Source: Progne subis subis
Lineage: Eukaryota > Chordata > Aves > Passeriformes > Hirundinidae
DNA length: 64,000 nt
Assembly (NCBI GenBank): GCA_022316685.1
Contig: JAKJHU010000083.1
Coordinates: 868,001-932,000 of the forward strand
Reading direction: 5' to 3'
The notes under the pieces were generated by a model. The model saw only the letters and a program-made list of their open reading frames with translations, did not search any database and was not told the DNA's origin. Shown one piece after another: positions 35,824 to 48,100 of this stretch (position 1 is its first letter; every line of letters begins with the position of its first letter). The translations under genes were made by a program, and so were the position numbers.

Positions 35824-38800
35824 TATGTTCGTTAGAGAGGTCACCTGTATTCCCTTGTCCTACAAGTGCGTTTGGTTTGGTTTCCCTTCCCCAAAAAGGT
35901 GTTTGGTGTTATTGGAGATGCCTCAGGGTTCCTCTCCTGGCCTTGGCACTGTTTCAGAGGGCTGTGAGTCTCCACTGAGTCCCATGTCATGTATCAGGCA
36001 CCACTGGGCACCTCTGACAGTATTTGCTGTCTTTTTGGAGCTGGCTGAGTCAAACCTGGTGCATTTTTCTGGCTCCTTATCTTGGTTGTCCAAGAATAAA
36101 ACACCTCAGGTCATTTACCACTTCAGTGATCGAACCTTCAGAGATGTGACTGGAAGGCAGGACTGTTTGTCTGAATATTGATAATCCTCTAAGTGCTTCA
36201 CGCTTACCTGCATCAACAAAACCTGCATATGCTGGTTATTGTGGGCAGCCCAAAGTATAGCAAGTGAGGTTAAAAAGAAAATTCTAATAGTCAAAACACT
36301 CTAAAACTTGCATTGTAGCTTAAGAATAGGTTCAGGACTGCAGTTGGGAAAAAGTCATCTGCGTTGACCGTGAGGAAAAAGGAGAGTAATTGTACAAGGG
36401 ATAAATGATTGTTTTAGTGGCACTCTGATGGGAGATGATAGCGGAGGAGATAATTGGGAACAGAGCAAATGTTTACGTTTAAACAAAATTGTGTGGCTGC
36501 TGAAATCTTTTAAAACAAACATCTGGACAAAGTTCAAACTTCTGGTGAAGCTTATCCTTGGAATGTGTGTGTCAGACATAAGAATTCTTTCCAAACAGCT
36601 TTACATTTAACATGCACTGTGCAGTAAATAGTTGAAATTTGCAAAGTTCAGAGTGGAACTTAAGTGGTCCTTTGAAAGAAAATATTTGTAAAAAGTGAGA
36701 TAAATAGAAATGCAGATTCTTTTATGAATAGAAGTGGCATATGCAAAAGGATGAATAGTTTTAATTATCTGAAAAGAAAAATATAACATATTTGAGAGGA
36801 GAAGTGAGAATGAACAAGAAATATTTGCATGTAATAGGACGACAGAGGTGGCAGCAGTGAGTGTGGCTGAGATCCAGGTTGGTCTCAGTATATTCATGCT
36901 GCAGAATTAGCAGTTAAATCAGAATGGCTTATTTATTGCCAAGCCTACTTTGAAAAAAGTTTCATCTCCAAAAATAGAGTTATTTAGTAGTGAAATATTT
37001 CAGACTTCCATTTTATGGGTGTGACCAATTTCTCACGTCTATGTGATCTAAGACAGCATTTCCTAAGGGTTATGTACCTGCCCTATTGCTGATGACCCCA
37101 TATCCATCAGCACGGGCTTGTATCTAAGGGTCATTATGTGAAAGGCCACGTTTTCACCTATTTTGAAAGTTATGCTCAGAATTTTTGAATAGTTTGTAAC
37201 ATCTAAATAAAATAACTGGTGTGCTGCAGGGACACCCTCCACACTGGAATGGAAGCCAAAAAAGCTTTAAATGTTTCTAGGAGGCAGAGGTTGCTACCTC
37301 TTTAATTAGTGCAATAGGAACCGTGTTCTGGAGGGTTCATTGCTCACCTTTAACTGTGCAGAAAAGGCATTTCTGAAGAGCCTGCTCAGGTCAGTGCCCT
37401 CAGAGCCTCAAGGGCAATTCTCTTGTGGATGCTTATGTATCTGCTTCCAGCATTTCTCTCTTCTGATCAAAGGCTTGCACCGCTGGCTGGTTTTACAGTC
37501 TCTCCATCACTCCTATTCCTATTCCCATCTCAAGAGCTTCTAAGCTTCCCGAGGTTGCCATGTTTGGAGTGCCAAAGGCTTGGGAAGGCAACACTGTGGT
37601 GCAAGAGCTGAAAGCTCGGTGAGAGAGCCGCAGCAGCAGGGTTGTGTGTTGGCTTGTCCAGTTGCCATAATACAGGAACCTCCGTTTGCACAATGAGTTT
37701 ATTTCCCTGCATAGTGGAATGCCTTTAAAAAGTCACAGAAGTGGGGTTTTTCAGAACCAGACCTGCCTAATTTCATTGGTGCTCAGGTACTTCTGCCTGC
37801 ATGTATACATTGTATGTAAACACAGAAACTGTCACAAGGCTTGCATTCCATCATGGATTGATATTCATTGTTGAAGGGATAGGGTTTGGAGATGCAAGAC
37901 TCACATTTCCCTCCCACACTCCGCAGCAGAGTGACCTTGGATGCACATTTCAAGTTTTGAAAACCTTCTGTGCATTGTAGAGCCAGAATAATGCAGCTGT
38001 CTCTATTCAGTGTTTCTATTTCTAAGATAGATAAATCATTACTTCCACAGTGTTTGGGGAATTGCCTTTAGCCTGATTTATTTATTGACAAGGCTCAAAT
38101 GGCTTGTATTGAACTTATGAAAATTATGCCTTCTCTAAAGTCATCCATCAGAGATGAAGATTGCTCAAAGATATTGCAGCTGCTGTCCACTCCAGATGCA
38201 TCTCTTCATGAAATGCTTTAGGATTCAGGAGTTTTCTGGTGAACAGGATTTCTCTCAGTGGTTTATCAGTAAGCCGAATGCCCAGCACATTCCTTTTGTT
38301 ATCTCATTATGAGCAGGAGATTCCAAACCTCTGGATAGCTTTTCTGTGCAGAAAAAGTCACCTTGAAAGTATTTGCTGATCCTATATATTCTGTCCTGCT
38401 TATTGAATAGCCATTCTTCATTAGGGGAAGTTATTCCCACTGATGGGAAATCTTCCATCCTGGAAGATGTGACTGCATTCAGCACAGCAGACAAAATAGG
38501 GCCATATTTTAGATGATCCAGCATTCCATTTTTCGGTGACTGAGATAATTTCTTGGTATTTTAAACCTTTTTGTACTGCTGTTATTATTTAAAGAGGTTA
38601 ATACTGTTTAAGAGGATTGAAATAATAGGAATTTTTTTTTTCAGAGAATGTTCTATGTAATCCATACTGAAAACTTCCAATAGGTTGATAGGTTCCTAGA
38701 AAGTATTCCAATAGGCATTTTAGAATATTTTAAAGCAGAAGTATGAATGAGGAGATTTATCATAATCAAGCAGAAGAATATTCTTTGCTATCATCAGATT

Positions 38801-40559
38801 TCTTTGCAATTGCTGAAGCTTAAAGTAATTACTCTAGAAGAATTAAGGTTTACATTCTTTGCCATCTGAGCAAATGGATATGTGCATTTTTAGGTGCTGG
38901 CCTACAGTTACAGGAAAAGCAAAATGGAAGTTTTGAGATGAAATTTTATTATTTAAAACTCATTTATGGCATTATTAGGTGTATTTGGAACTGCTTTGCT
39001 GCACTGAACTTGTGGTCTTAGGTTCAAATGCAGTGTTAACGCATCGCTTTAGTCTACAAAGTCTGCACGTTCACCAACATTCTTCTAATGTGTGAAGAAT
39101 TTTACAAGCTTTAAATCAGTTTATGCAAAGTAAAAATAGAAGGCTGGCATGAGTCTCGGGTTGTAAACAGTAGAAATTAATTACATGAAGACAAAATGTC
39201 AAAATTTTACCTCGAAGAGATCTATTCCACATCACTGGGTTTTTCTTAATTACGGAAAGTATCCAAAATACCTGACAGAAACTGGGCCCATTTTTTAGTT
39301 AAGCTTGAAAATGCCACAAGAATCAATCTGGAAGATGTAGAACGATTCTTCTTGAAAGGTTAAATACTCTGAAAAATTAATGTGTTATATACAGTAGCCC
39401 TGGTGGTTCCGTGTCATGTGCTAAAGGATTCGGGAGCAGCAGGAACACGAAAATGCCATTATGGCCTGTGAAGGTTGGTGTTAATGGGTGTGTTCCCTCC
39501 AAAGATACACTGTTACACTGCTTTTCGTGTGACCCAACAGTGCTCCCCTCATATTTCCCTTTGGCACTGCTGACATTTATTGCTCCCCAGCTAAATAGGA
39601 TGACAAGACAGACTAGCATTTATTGTGAAATTTCTTGTGATCCCCCCCTTCCCCGCCCCCCGTGTTCTGCAAGTTTCTGGACAGTGGAGAAAAATGGAAA
39701 GGTTACTGTCTGAGTGGCAGTCCTGTAAGACATCCTGGCGTGAAATATGTCTTTTTAAAAATACCATTATACTGTTTTTTACTCATAGTCAAAGGTGGCT
39801 TTTAGATCCCTTCCAACAGATCTCAGCTGATCTCTATTTAAGGTTTTTCTTGATGTCTAGATTTGCACTTGTTCTGCTTACACTTCACTTTTCAACGTGT
39901 TCTTCAATGCTTTAAGTGTTACTTTGAATTTTGATCTTGTTTGCTTGTGGGTTGGAGGTGATGTTTACTCCATAAACATTTTTCTCTCCTGGCATTTTCT
40001 AATGTGTACAGCAAGTTGTGAGATGCATTCTTTTGACAGTGAGTTTTAGTAATCACTTTTAATTTGGGTGGTTGTTTGGTTTTTGATTTTGTTAAAGAAA
40101 CCACACCGACTAAACTGCAATTTCATATCAATCCTTCCACCCCATGAAAATATCACATTGGCCAATTTCAGGAAGCCTTACTGTAGCCAGTCTGAACTGC
40201 CTGTTACTGGGGTTTCCTTCTGTGGTGGCCCAGTTACCATATCAAAAAAAGGAAATTTCATTGCTTTGACATTCCGGTTATTTCCAGGCACTTAATCCTC
40301 GAGGTACTTATATGGTGATTCAACTTGTTTCAGTGTCCTCTGTGGTATAAAAGGGAGATGGCTGGGTTTGCAGGTTCTTCCATTTAGTCTTACTTCTCCT
40401 TTTGAAGCTGCACACTTTTTGCCTCTCCACTGTCCCTTGGGAACTCTACCCTCCCTCTGTGCATTATTGAATATAATAGCTAATGTTTGGGGATGGCTTT
40501 AGGTAATTCCTTAAGTACTCTGCAGTGAACTTCATAATTCTCTAGCAGACTGAGTATGT
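35824..40559. other. Non-coding, gene-poor region
   Basis: It is A/T-rich DNA without a recognisable exon, RNA gene or full mobile element. A C-rich stretch occurs at about 39641-39661. Confidence 0.6.
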
Positions 40560-41330
40560 CTGGCTTCTTTTGATACTTTTTAGCCTATTCTTTATTTTCT
40601 TCAGGCCTCTAGTCCTGTCTTCCCCATGAAAATCACTTTAGAAGCATTTTTGCTTTTCATTACCCTTTAGATGGAGACATAAAAGAATATGAAGAAGGCA
40701 CTGAATGCTTCAGCTTTCTCTTTACCATCTGTTATTTTCTCTCCCTTCCCATTAAATACTAGAACCTCTGCTTATCTTTTTCTCCCACTTACTTCTGTTG
40801 TATTTATAGATCCTTTTCCTGTTGCTTTTTTATGTCCCTCATTAGGTGTTGATCCTTTTCTGTGCTGGCTCATCTGGATCAGAACAGAGCCATTTGTGCT
40901 ATTCTAATCCTCGTTCTTTGTTAAATGTTCTTGTTTCACCTTTTGTACAATCTCTTCTGATAGCCAGAGCCTTTGAGGATTCAGTGTGTAACAGTCTCTT
41001 CCAGTGTTTCCTATATTTCCCCTGCACTGAGATAATCTCTTGCACTGTTTTAGACACTCCTCATTGGTAATTGTCAGTTTTCCTGAATTCCTTGATCCTC
41101 TCTTTAAGAGATGTTACAAATAATATCACTGAGCTTGCTGAAGTTGCTGCCCTGAATTCCTCTTATTTTCTGTGCTTCCTTCACATCTTCCTTTCAATGT
41201 GTCACTGGTGAGTTCTCTTGACTTGTGATAATGCTTACCTGAAATGTATTGCTGCCCTTAAGATCCCCACCAATGCTTTCCCATTAATCAGAATAAAATA
41301 CAGCTGCAGCTTCAGTAATGCTTCCATGCT
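40560..41330 (-). mobile_element. Ancient CR1-like LINE fragment (antisense)
   Basis: The + strand shows blocks that recall the antisense of old amniote CR1 ORF2, in order: CAGCTTTCTCTTTACCATCT, TTTTATGTCCCTCATTAGGT, TTTGTGCTATTCTAATCCT and TGTTACAAATAATATCACT. The frame is broken throughout. The match is from memory of the consensus, so family and limits are approximate. Confidence 0.5.
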
Positions 41331-42584
41331 CATACCTTTATCCTGTTAGCACAGCTCCAGCTTGATGACATCCCGTGTTTCCTCCTCCAGGAAAGACTGA
41401 AAAAATGCAGGTATGTGAGGGCAGTGGTGTGGGATGGGAGAACAAATTGTGTGTTGTTACCTGCTTTGTTAGGGGATACTTTGTGCCTTCACAGCCACTG
41501 CTCGTCCTTGTGGGCTGCTGCTTCAGATTTATAATTCAGCTGTTACAGTGTGCACGTAACCTGCCTGTTTCAAGGGTTAATTAATCACTACTTATAAAGC
41601 TGCTGGGAATTTTGGATAGAAAATGCTGCTGTAAGTGCAAAGCTCTGTATGCATTTGCAAGGTATTTCTAATGTTATTCAATAAGAGCAATAAAGCCATT
41701 TATTTATGTAGAAGTGAAGTGTGGTATGTTCTACATATACACAACCAACAATGTCTCTTCTGTACATGAATATATCAGGTGTTTTGCTGTTCTTCTTGTG
41801 GACACCTTTCTGAGAACTTTTGCATGTCAGGTAGAAGAACCTGCCTAGAACAGAATGCCTCGTAGTTAAAATTTCATCTGACCCTAGGGAGAGAATCTGT
41901 AGACTTAGCACCAAGTGTTGTGTTCTTGTCAAGTAACATTTATGGCCTGATTGTCAGATAAGTTGTAGATAATGCAGTAGGAAGGTTTGATGTATTAAGG
42001 GCAGGATTTTTAAAAAAGGGAAGAATGGAAGCCAAATGGAATTTTAAGTCCCATTGGCTTGTCAGTGGGATTTGTGCACCCCTAAGTTGGATGTTTTTGA
42101 AAATAACACTGTAAATTGGTGACTAATAGAGATCTTAATGGCTTACAAGTTACCATTAATAATTCAGCTAAAGGTTATTGTAGTCTGACTCAGTACCTCC
42201 TGAAAATGTGAAAAGCTTCTCTCAATGATTTTAGTGGCTTTGGGTTATTGGGCACTCTGATGAAATAATGTGCTTTTGAGGGATGTTTTTGCCCCTTTCA
42301 ATGCATCTTGGCAGTCAGAACCGAAAGCCACGAATTACAGGAGATATGGATGCTGGAACCTCCTTTGATGCTGTTCACGTGCAAGTATTTACAAGGATGT
42401 ATAAGATCCTGTCCCCCTGCGTGCAGGAGGAATCAGGCAGAGCGAGTTTCTCTGTGGAAGTTTCCCACAGGCAGAGCTCGGCAGTGGATTTCCTTGGCAA
42501 GTGGGAAGCGGCTGTTCCTGCTGTGCAGCACAGGTTCTGCATTGACTGGCCCTGCAGCCCCCTCCTCTCCCTGCGGCCCTCCCT
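41331..42584. other. Non-coding region
   Basis: Nothing recognisable is seen. It leads into the C-rich decamer repeat. Confidence 0.6.
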
Positions 42585-42692
42585 GCATCCCCCTGCATCT
42601 CCCTGCAATCCCTGCTCTCCCTGCATTCCTGCCCTCACTGCATCCCCCCGCATCCCCCCGCATCCCCCCGCATCCCCCTGCATCCCTGCCCT
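42585..42692. repeat. Decamer tandem repeat, C-rich, CATCCCCCCG type
   Basis: Three exact copies of CATCCCCCCG and one CATCCCCCTG copy run from 42641 to 42680. They are flanked by looser copies of the form CCCTGCATCC. The minus strand carries evenly spaced runs of five or six G. The following 90 bases (to about 42780) are GC-rich with several CpG. Confidence 0.9.
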
Positions 42693-42780
42693 CCCTGCCG
42701 CCCCCTCTCCCGGCACGGCCGCTGCCGCCGCTGGCTCGCCCCGCTCCTTCTCCGCCGCTCCCCGCGTGCCTCTCATCTCT

Positions 42781-45097
42781 CCCTCCACTCTGAACAAATA
42801 TCAGCATCAATCCTTTCCCTGTAAACCATTTCCATCCCTAAACAGCCTCCCATTTGCTATCGCTCCGGCTGGAAGCAGGCCGTTCCCGGCTGCTTTAATT
42901 GAGGGATGACAGCTAAACCCGCTGGCTTTCTCCAGCTGGATTTTCAACATCCCAGAAGCACAGCGCTGTCTTTGGGTAATCTGTGTGCAAATATAGAAAG
43001 CAGAACACCCATGTGCATTTTTATGGGAAACATAAAATCTGTAAAGCAACAACAAAAGTATTTTTAAAAAAGCAGGCGGAATACTGTGAGATTTCTGGGG
43101 AGACGTGGATTTTTTTGTTATTATACCAATATCTGTGAAAAGACATTAATTAATCAAAACAAGGATTGGTGAAAACATGTTCATTAACACTGAAAGATGA
43201 GCTGATAGGTCCAGATGCCTCTGCAGTAGAGAGATACATTTTTCTAAGTGAAAACACAGAGGTGCTGGTGTTGAACTGGAACTCATTTGGAAGTATTTTT
43301 GTCTCCTCACAACACCACTCAGTGCCTGTTAGCAGTTTGCCTCTGCAGCAGCAAGGGGTGTTCAGCACTGATGGCTTTTCAAGTTCAATAAAATCGTGCC
43401 TCAGACATGACTGTGCCTGAATCTCTCCATGGAGCAGAGGATTGCACAGCAAAGGGCGCTTGGTGAAGCTGGAATGAACACTTCTGGGTGCACACGAGTG
43501 TTTGGCTCCTCTATGAGTGCTCCACTGCTAGGGGTGGGATGGGATTTTTCATCCTGTTATTGCATGCAACTTTTGGCTTCATGACTTTCCTACCATTCAG
43601 CCTAACTTTTTTTTTTTCCCCTTCATATTTCTGTGTAAATATGATGAAAAGAATTTATGTAATTGGAGGAGATTATAATATCCATTCTGGTTTTAAACCT
43701 GTGACTTCTGGAAGAAGATTGCAGCACTAAAAGGTTTGCTGTGTGAGGGGAGGGTATGCAGAAGGAAAAGCCATAGGATGACTTTAAGTGTTGAACAATA
43801 AAACCGGAACAAAAAGCTTGCTATAAATAGTAGCCTGGTCCCAGCTCAGTGAAGTACTTAAGCATATGCCTAAATCCCTCCTTGTTCAACAAAGCACTTA
43901 CATGTGTACTTGAATTCTGCTGGAACAAAGCATTAAACACCAGGCCTGAGTGCTTGGTGGAACGGGGGGCTGTGTGGACATGGACAGACCCCAGAGAAGG
44001 GTGATTTCCTCCACAGCCCCCTGATGTGCTGGGAACCTTTGTGGGGTGGTGTTTTATAGGAAGTTTCTGACACTGTGCACTGACCAATTAACTTGGAGAA
44101 CTGCTGGGCATGAACGTATTGCAGAGCAACCGTGTTCTGATATTCCAGTCATTGTGTTCTTGTGCTGTTTGTTAATTGATCAGGATCAATAACTAGGACC
44201 TGTGTTATCCACTAAAGTGAATTTCCATTTTCTTTGTAAAAGTAACGCAGTGAGGATTTTCCTCCTGATATCAGAGGCATCAGCATCCAGGAATTCAGAG
44301 CATGGGCTTCTCCATCCAGGTATCTCAGTTAACACTCTCAAGGAGTCTTGAAGAACATCTAAAAACCATTTGCCTCTCAGTTTTAGAGTTATCTACATAA
44401 GATCTCTTACAAAGGCCTAATTTCTCAGAAAATACCCTCTGTTTTCTTAGAATGAAATCCAGTTTACCAGTTTTTCAAAGTATTGCCCACTATACAACGA
44501 TTCTACAGGGATTCTGACTATTGACAGCTGTTTTTAGTCATCTTATTTCTGGAAAGGCTCCACATAAATTCCATAGTGGTTGTTGTGGCTGGCTGGATCC
44601 ATCAGAAAGTGAGAATTAAAATCTGTGTCTCAATCAGGCAAAATAATGAAAATACAATATATCCTGTTTTTTTACAGCATGGACATATGGAGTGAAACAG
44701 ATTTTTTTTTTTTTTTTCTTTTTTTTCATTTGTAGGAATATGAAGGTTGTGAGACTTCCCTTTCCACTGAGATGGAAATTCAATGTGTCAGTCCCTCAAC
44801 AGGGATTCTGAAGTACAGATTGGCTTTTGAGAAATGTGCCCTGAGTCCCTGCTCTGACTGACAGAGCAGCTTTCACATCTCAGATCATTCAAAGTTAATC
44901 AGCCCAAGATTCCCCAAATGCATTTCAGAATATTGGTTATCAGTCACCTTCACAGCTGGGATAATTCTCAAAGATTTTCTTTCCAATGGAAATCTGGTTG
45001 AACTAATGAGTGGTTGGACTTCTGATAAAGCAAAGGTTTGACCAAAACTCATTCTGATGTTTTGATCAAACAGAGTTGCCATGATGATTTAGTTGAG

Positions 45098-45103
<6 letters not shown>
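42781..45103. other. Non-coding region
   Basis: A poly(T) run lies at 44702-44717. Open frames are short and not recognised. Confidence 0.6.

Positions 45104-45146
<43 letters not shown>
45104..45146. repeat. (AC)n microsatellite, about 21 units
   Basis: A perfect dinucleotide tract was seen directly, preceded by a short TATATA. Confidence 0.97.
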
Positions 45147-45147
<1 letters not shown>

Positions 45148-48100
45148 TCACATGTATGTGTCAAGTAGATATAGAAGACCACTCTCAAAAATATTCTTTG
45201 GAGAATTGTGACTGTTTAAAAAGAAGTCTGCAGAGCCCACGTCATACCTGGTGCTGATTGTCTGCAGTCACAGAGCTGGGGCTTTGTTTACTTCACTGTT
45301 TCTCTGTTGAGAGACTCTGTGCACCTGTTTTGTGGGGGTGCTTTAAATCTTGACCAGGAAAAGCACGCTGTAAGAATGGTTATTTCAAATGTTATACGTT
45401 TGAGCTGGTTAAAGAAATTCTAATCTGGATCCTTATGTAGGAAGTTATAAAAGGCTTTCATAATTTAAACCAGATCAAGTCTATAAAGTCATAATAAGCT
45501 CATGTAAATCTCCCTGGTGTAATAGTTGAAATTTTTCAATTGTATAATTAGAAACACCCCTCTGTAAATATTTGAGTGGAAGCCCCTTGTTGCTTTACGT
45601 TCTGTTTGATTAGAGCAGACAGAGATTTGGGGAAGGGCCATTTTGAGCTGATTCAAAGATCAGGTGTTAAAATCCTGGCCGGTGTCAGGCTGGGCTCTGA
45701 CTCCATGGGCTGCTCTTTGCACTTTGAGTTACACAAAAATGGGCTTTATCGTTGTCATCTTCATAATGTCTGAGTGGCACTTTCTGTACCAAGAATCAGA
45801 ATGTCTGCTAGAAACGGGATCAAAATACCAAAATCAGGCTGTAGAATGACACATAACTTCTGTTAAAATTAATGGAATTTTGCTATGGGATGTAATTAAG
45901 CAAGTTGGTGGACAAGAAACTAATGAGCTGGTCTTAGTGAAATATGCAGAGAGAGTAACTTCCAATAAGATATTGCCAGGGGAATGACGGATTAGAATGG
46001 AAATAAACTGATGAAGTATTTGATGGTCTGATGTTGAAATGTACATGCAATGAAGCAAAGGAGTTCTGCAAAGTATAGCTCTCTGTCAGGCTTCCTCTTC
46101 GCTGAAAAGAACTGCAGCGTTTTTAATTAAATGTTCCAGAGCTGTTTTGTTAAACCTGCATGGCAAATAAATTCTTTCATTATTTGGTCGGTGGTGGTGC
46201 CAGAGGCCTCTAAGTCTTGCCTCCAGGAGAAGGGAAAATATTTTAAGCTATATATAAATGCCATTACTAAATTTCAATACAAAAATATTATAATTTTTAT
46301 CAAGAGAAAATTATCCAAGAAATGGAATTGCCTTCTGTTCCTTTTAGGAACCCCCTCCCCTATTTTTCAAAGACAGAATTTTGTATGTGTTAGAGGGTAT
46401 TGAGAACAAAGTTGAACAAAATGGTCATGCTTATTAGTTAACAAAAATATCCAGTAAAGGAAAAAGCATCGGGGAAACAGGACCAGTCATTAATTCCTTT
46501 GCAGTGCTTTCTGTGCGTTTTTTCTGCAGAAACATTTCAGCAGACTTTAACCTAAGCAGGGCTTCATCAGCTGGATCCGTTCTCCTCTCTGCCTTCCTTG
46601 AGCTCCTTGGGAAATTGAAATCAAATTGCATTGTGCAGCAGATTACTGGTGAATTGAGTAATCAACTTGCAAGGCAGTGATGACCTGGAAGCTCGGTTGT
46701 GAGTCCTCCCCCTCCCCCAAATCCAGGGCCATGGCTTTTCCTTACATCCTTCCTTCCTTCCCCAGATGACCTGCGAGGGAATATGGAAATGCACACACAG
46801 GGCTGCGCATGGGAATTGGAGGGAAAGAGAGTTCTGAGGGAGGAAAATGTGTCTGTAAACTCAGAGCAATTTCTTCACTCATTTCCAATTCTTCCTGAAT
46901 GTGGAAGGCAGGTTTCCTTTGGCCACATCCCTGTTCCAGGTCCTGTGTGCCTGTGCTGGGCTCATGCTTTAGCAGGGCGGGATCGATGGCAGCTTTTTGT
47001 ATTCACTTCTCTCATCCTTCCCCAGCAGCATCGTAGATGTTGAAGGTGCAGTGGCAGTGCTCAAAATAGCCTTGGTCTGAGAAACTCAGCCTATTTTCAA
47101 GTTGGGTCTTTCTCTCTCTGTTTAATTTTTTCTTTTTCCCCCCATTTTGTTATCCAGGATGCTTTTTTAGCGCCACCAGGTTTGGTAGGAATTGAAGTTC
47201 CTCACAGATCCATCCAGCTGTGGTAATTTTTGCTGGATTCATAGAAATAACACAACACTGTTGTTAAATAACTATTCACATGAATAACATTTGTTATTTA
47301 CATGAATAGTTGTGTGAGATCATTATAAGGTCATGACATATTTAAATATATCATATATTAAATATACACTTCCTCAGATGCTCATTAATATGCGTAATAA
47401 TGTCTCAGTTTTTTTTCATGTATGTTGAAGTGGGAATCACAAGTAACTTCTGTGAAGCACTTCCTATCTATAAATATTTGTGAAACCCTGTCCAGCTATA
47501 AATAGTAAGGCAGGCAGCAGGCTGGAGATGTGATCTTAGAAGACACCAGATTCAGTGAGGATGGTGCTGGAGTTCTGGAGGCGATGAGGCACCGAAGAGG
47601 TGCTTTTTTTAGATGAGTATTTGGCCCTGGTGACACACACAAGTTACTAAATTGATTAATTTTCTGTTTCTGGCACAAGATTTTCTCTGCATCATCTCCA
47701 TCATATGTAATGTTTTCTTGTAAGTTGTAGTTCCTGGAATCAGATAATACTGAGAACCACTTTTTTTTTTTTTTTTTCCCCCCTTTGACTTTCCTTAAAA
47801 AAAAAAATTCTTTATAATTATGTAGAAAAATATTTTGAAATGCCTCAGACATTGAACTTAAAAGGAAACAAAGCATCAATTTTTCCTCCTTCTTCCTAAT
47901 TTTTATAAGGAATGTCCAGATTAGGATTTTTTTTTTTTTTCCAATTTCTTAGTAATAATGTCTTTACAAGATAATTTTGGGGCTGCTTTGGAAGCCAGTT
48001 CTCTGCTACAGTAGTCAGCATTAATACAGCTGCATGAAATTCCCTTTTAATGTTCAATTGAGAATGTAAAATTGCATTTAAACTCACTGGGACAGGAAGA

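Noticed and set aside
45104..45146. Short regular repeats as a CRISPR-like array
   Set aside because: It is a plain AC microsatellite with no spacers, in a vertebrate genome.
47170..47186. Second CTCF-like site (GCGCCACCAGGTTTGG)
   Set aside because: It lacks the G-rich core after CCACCAG, so it is too weak to call.
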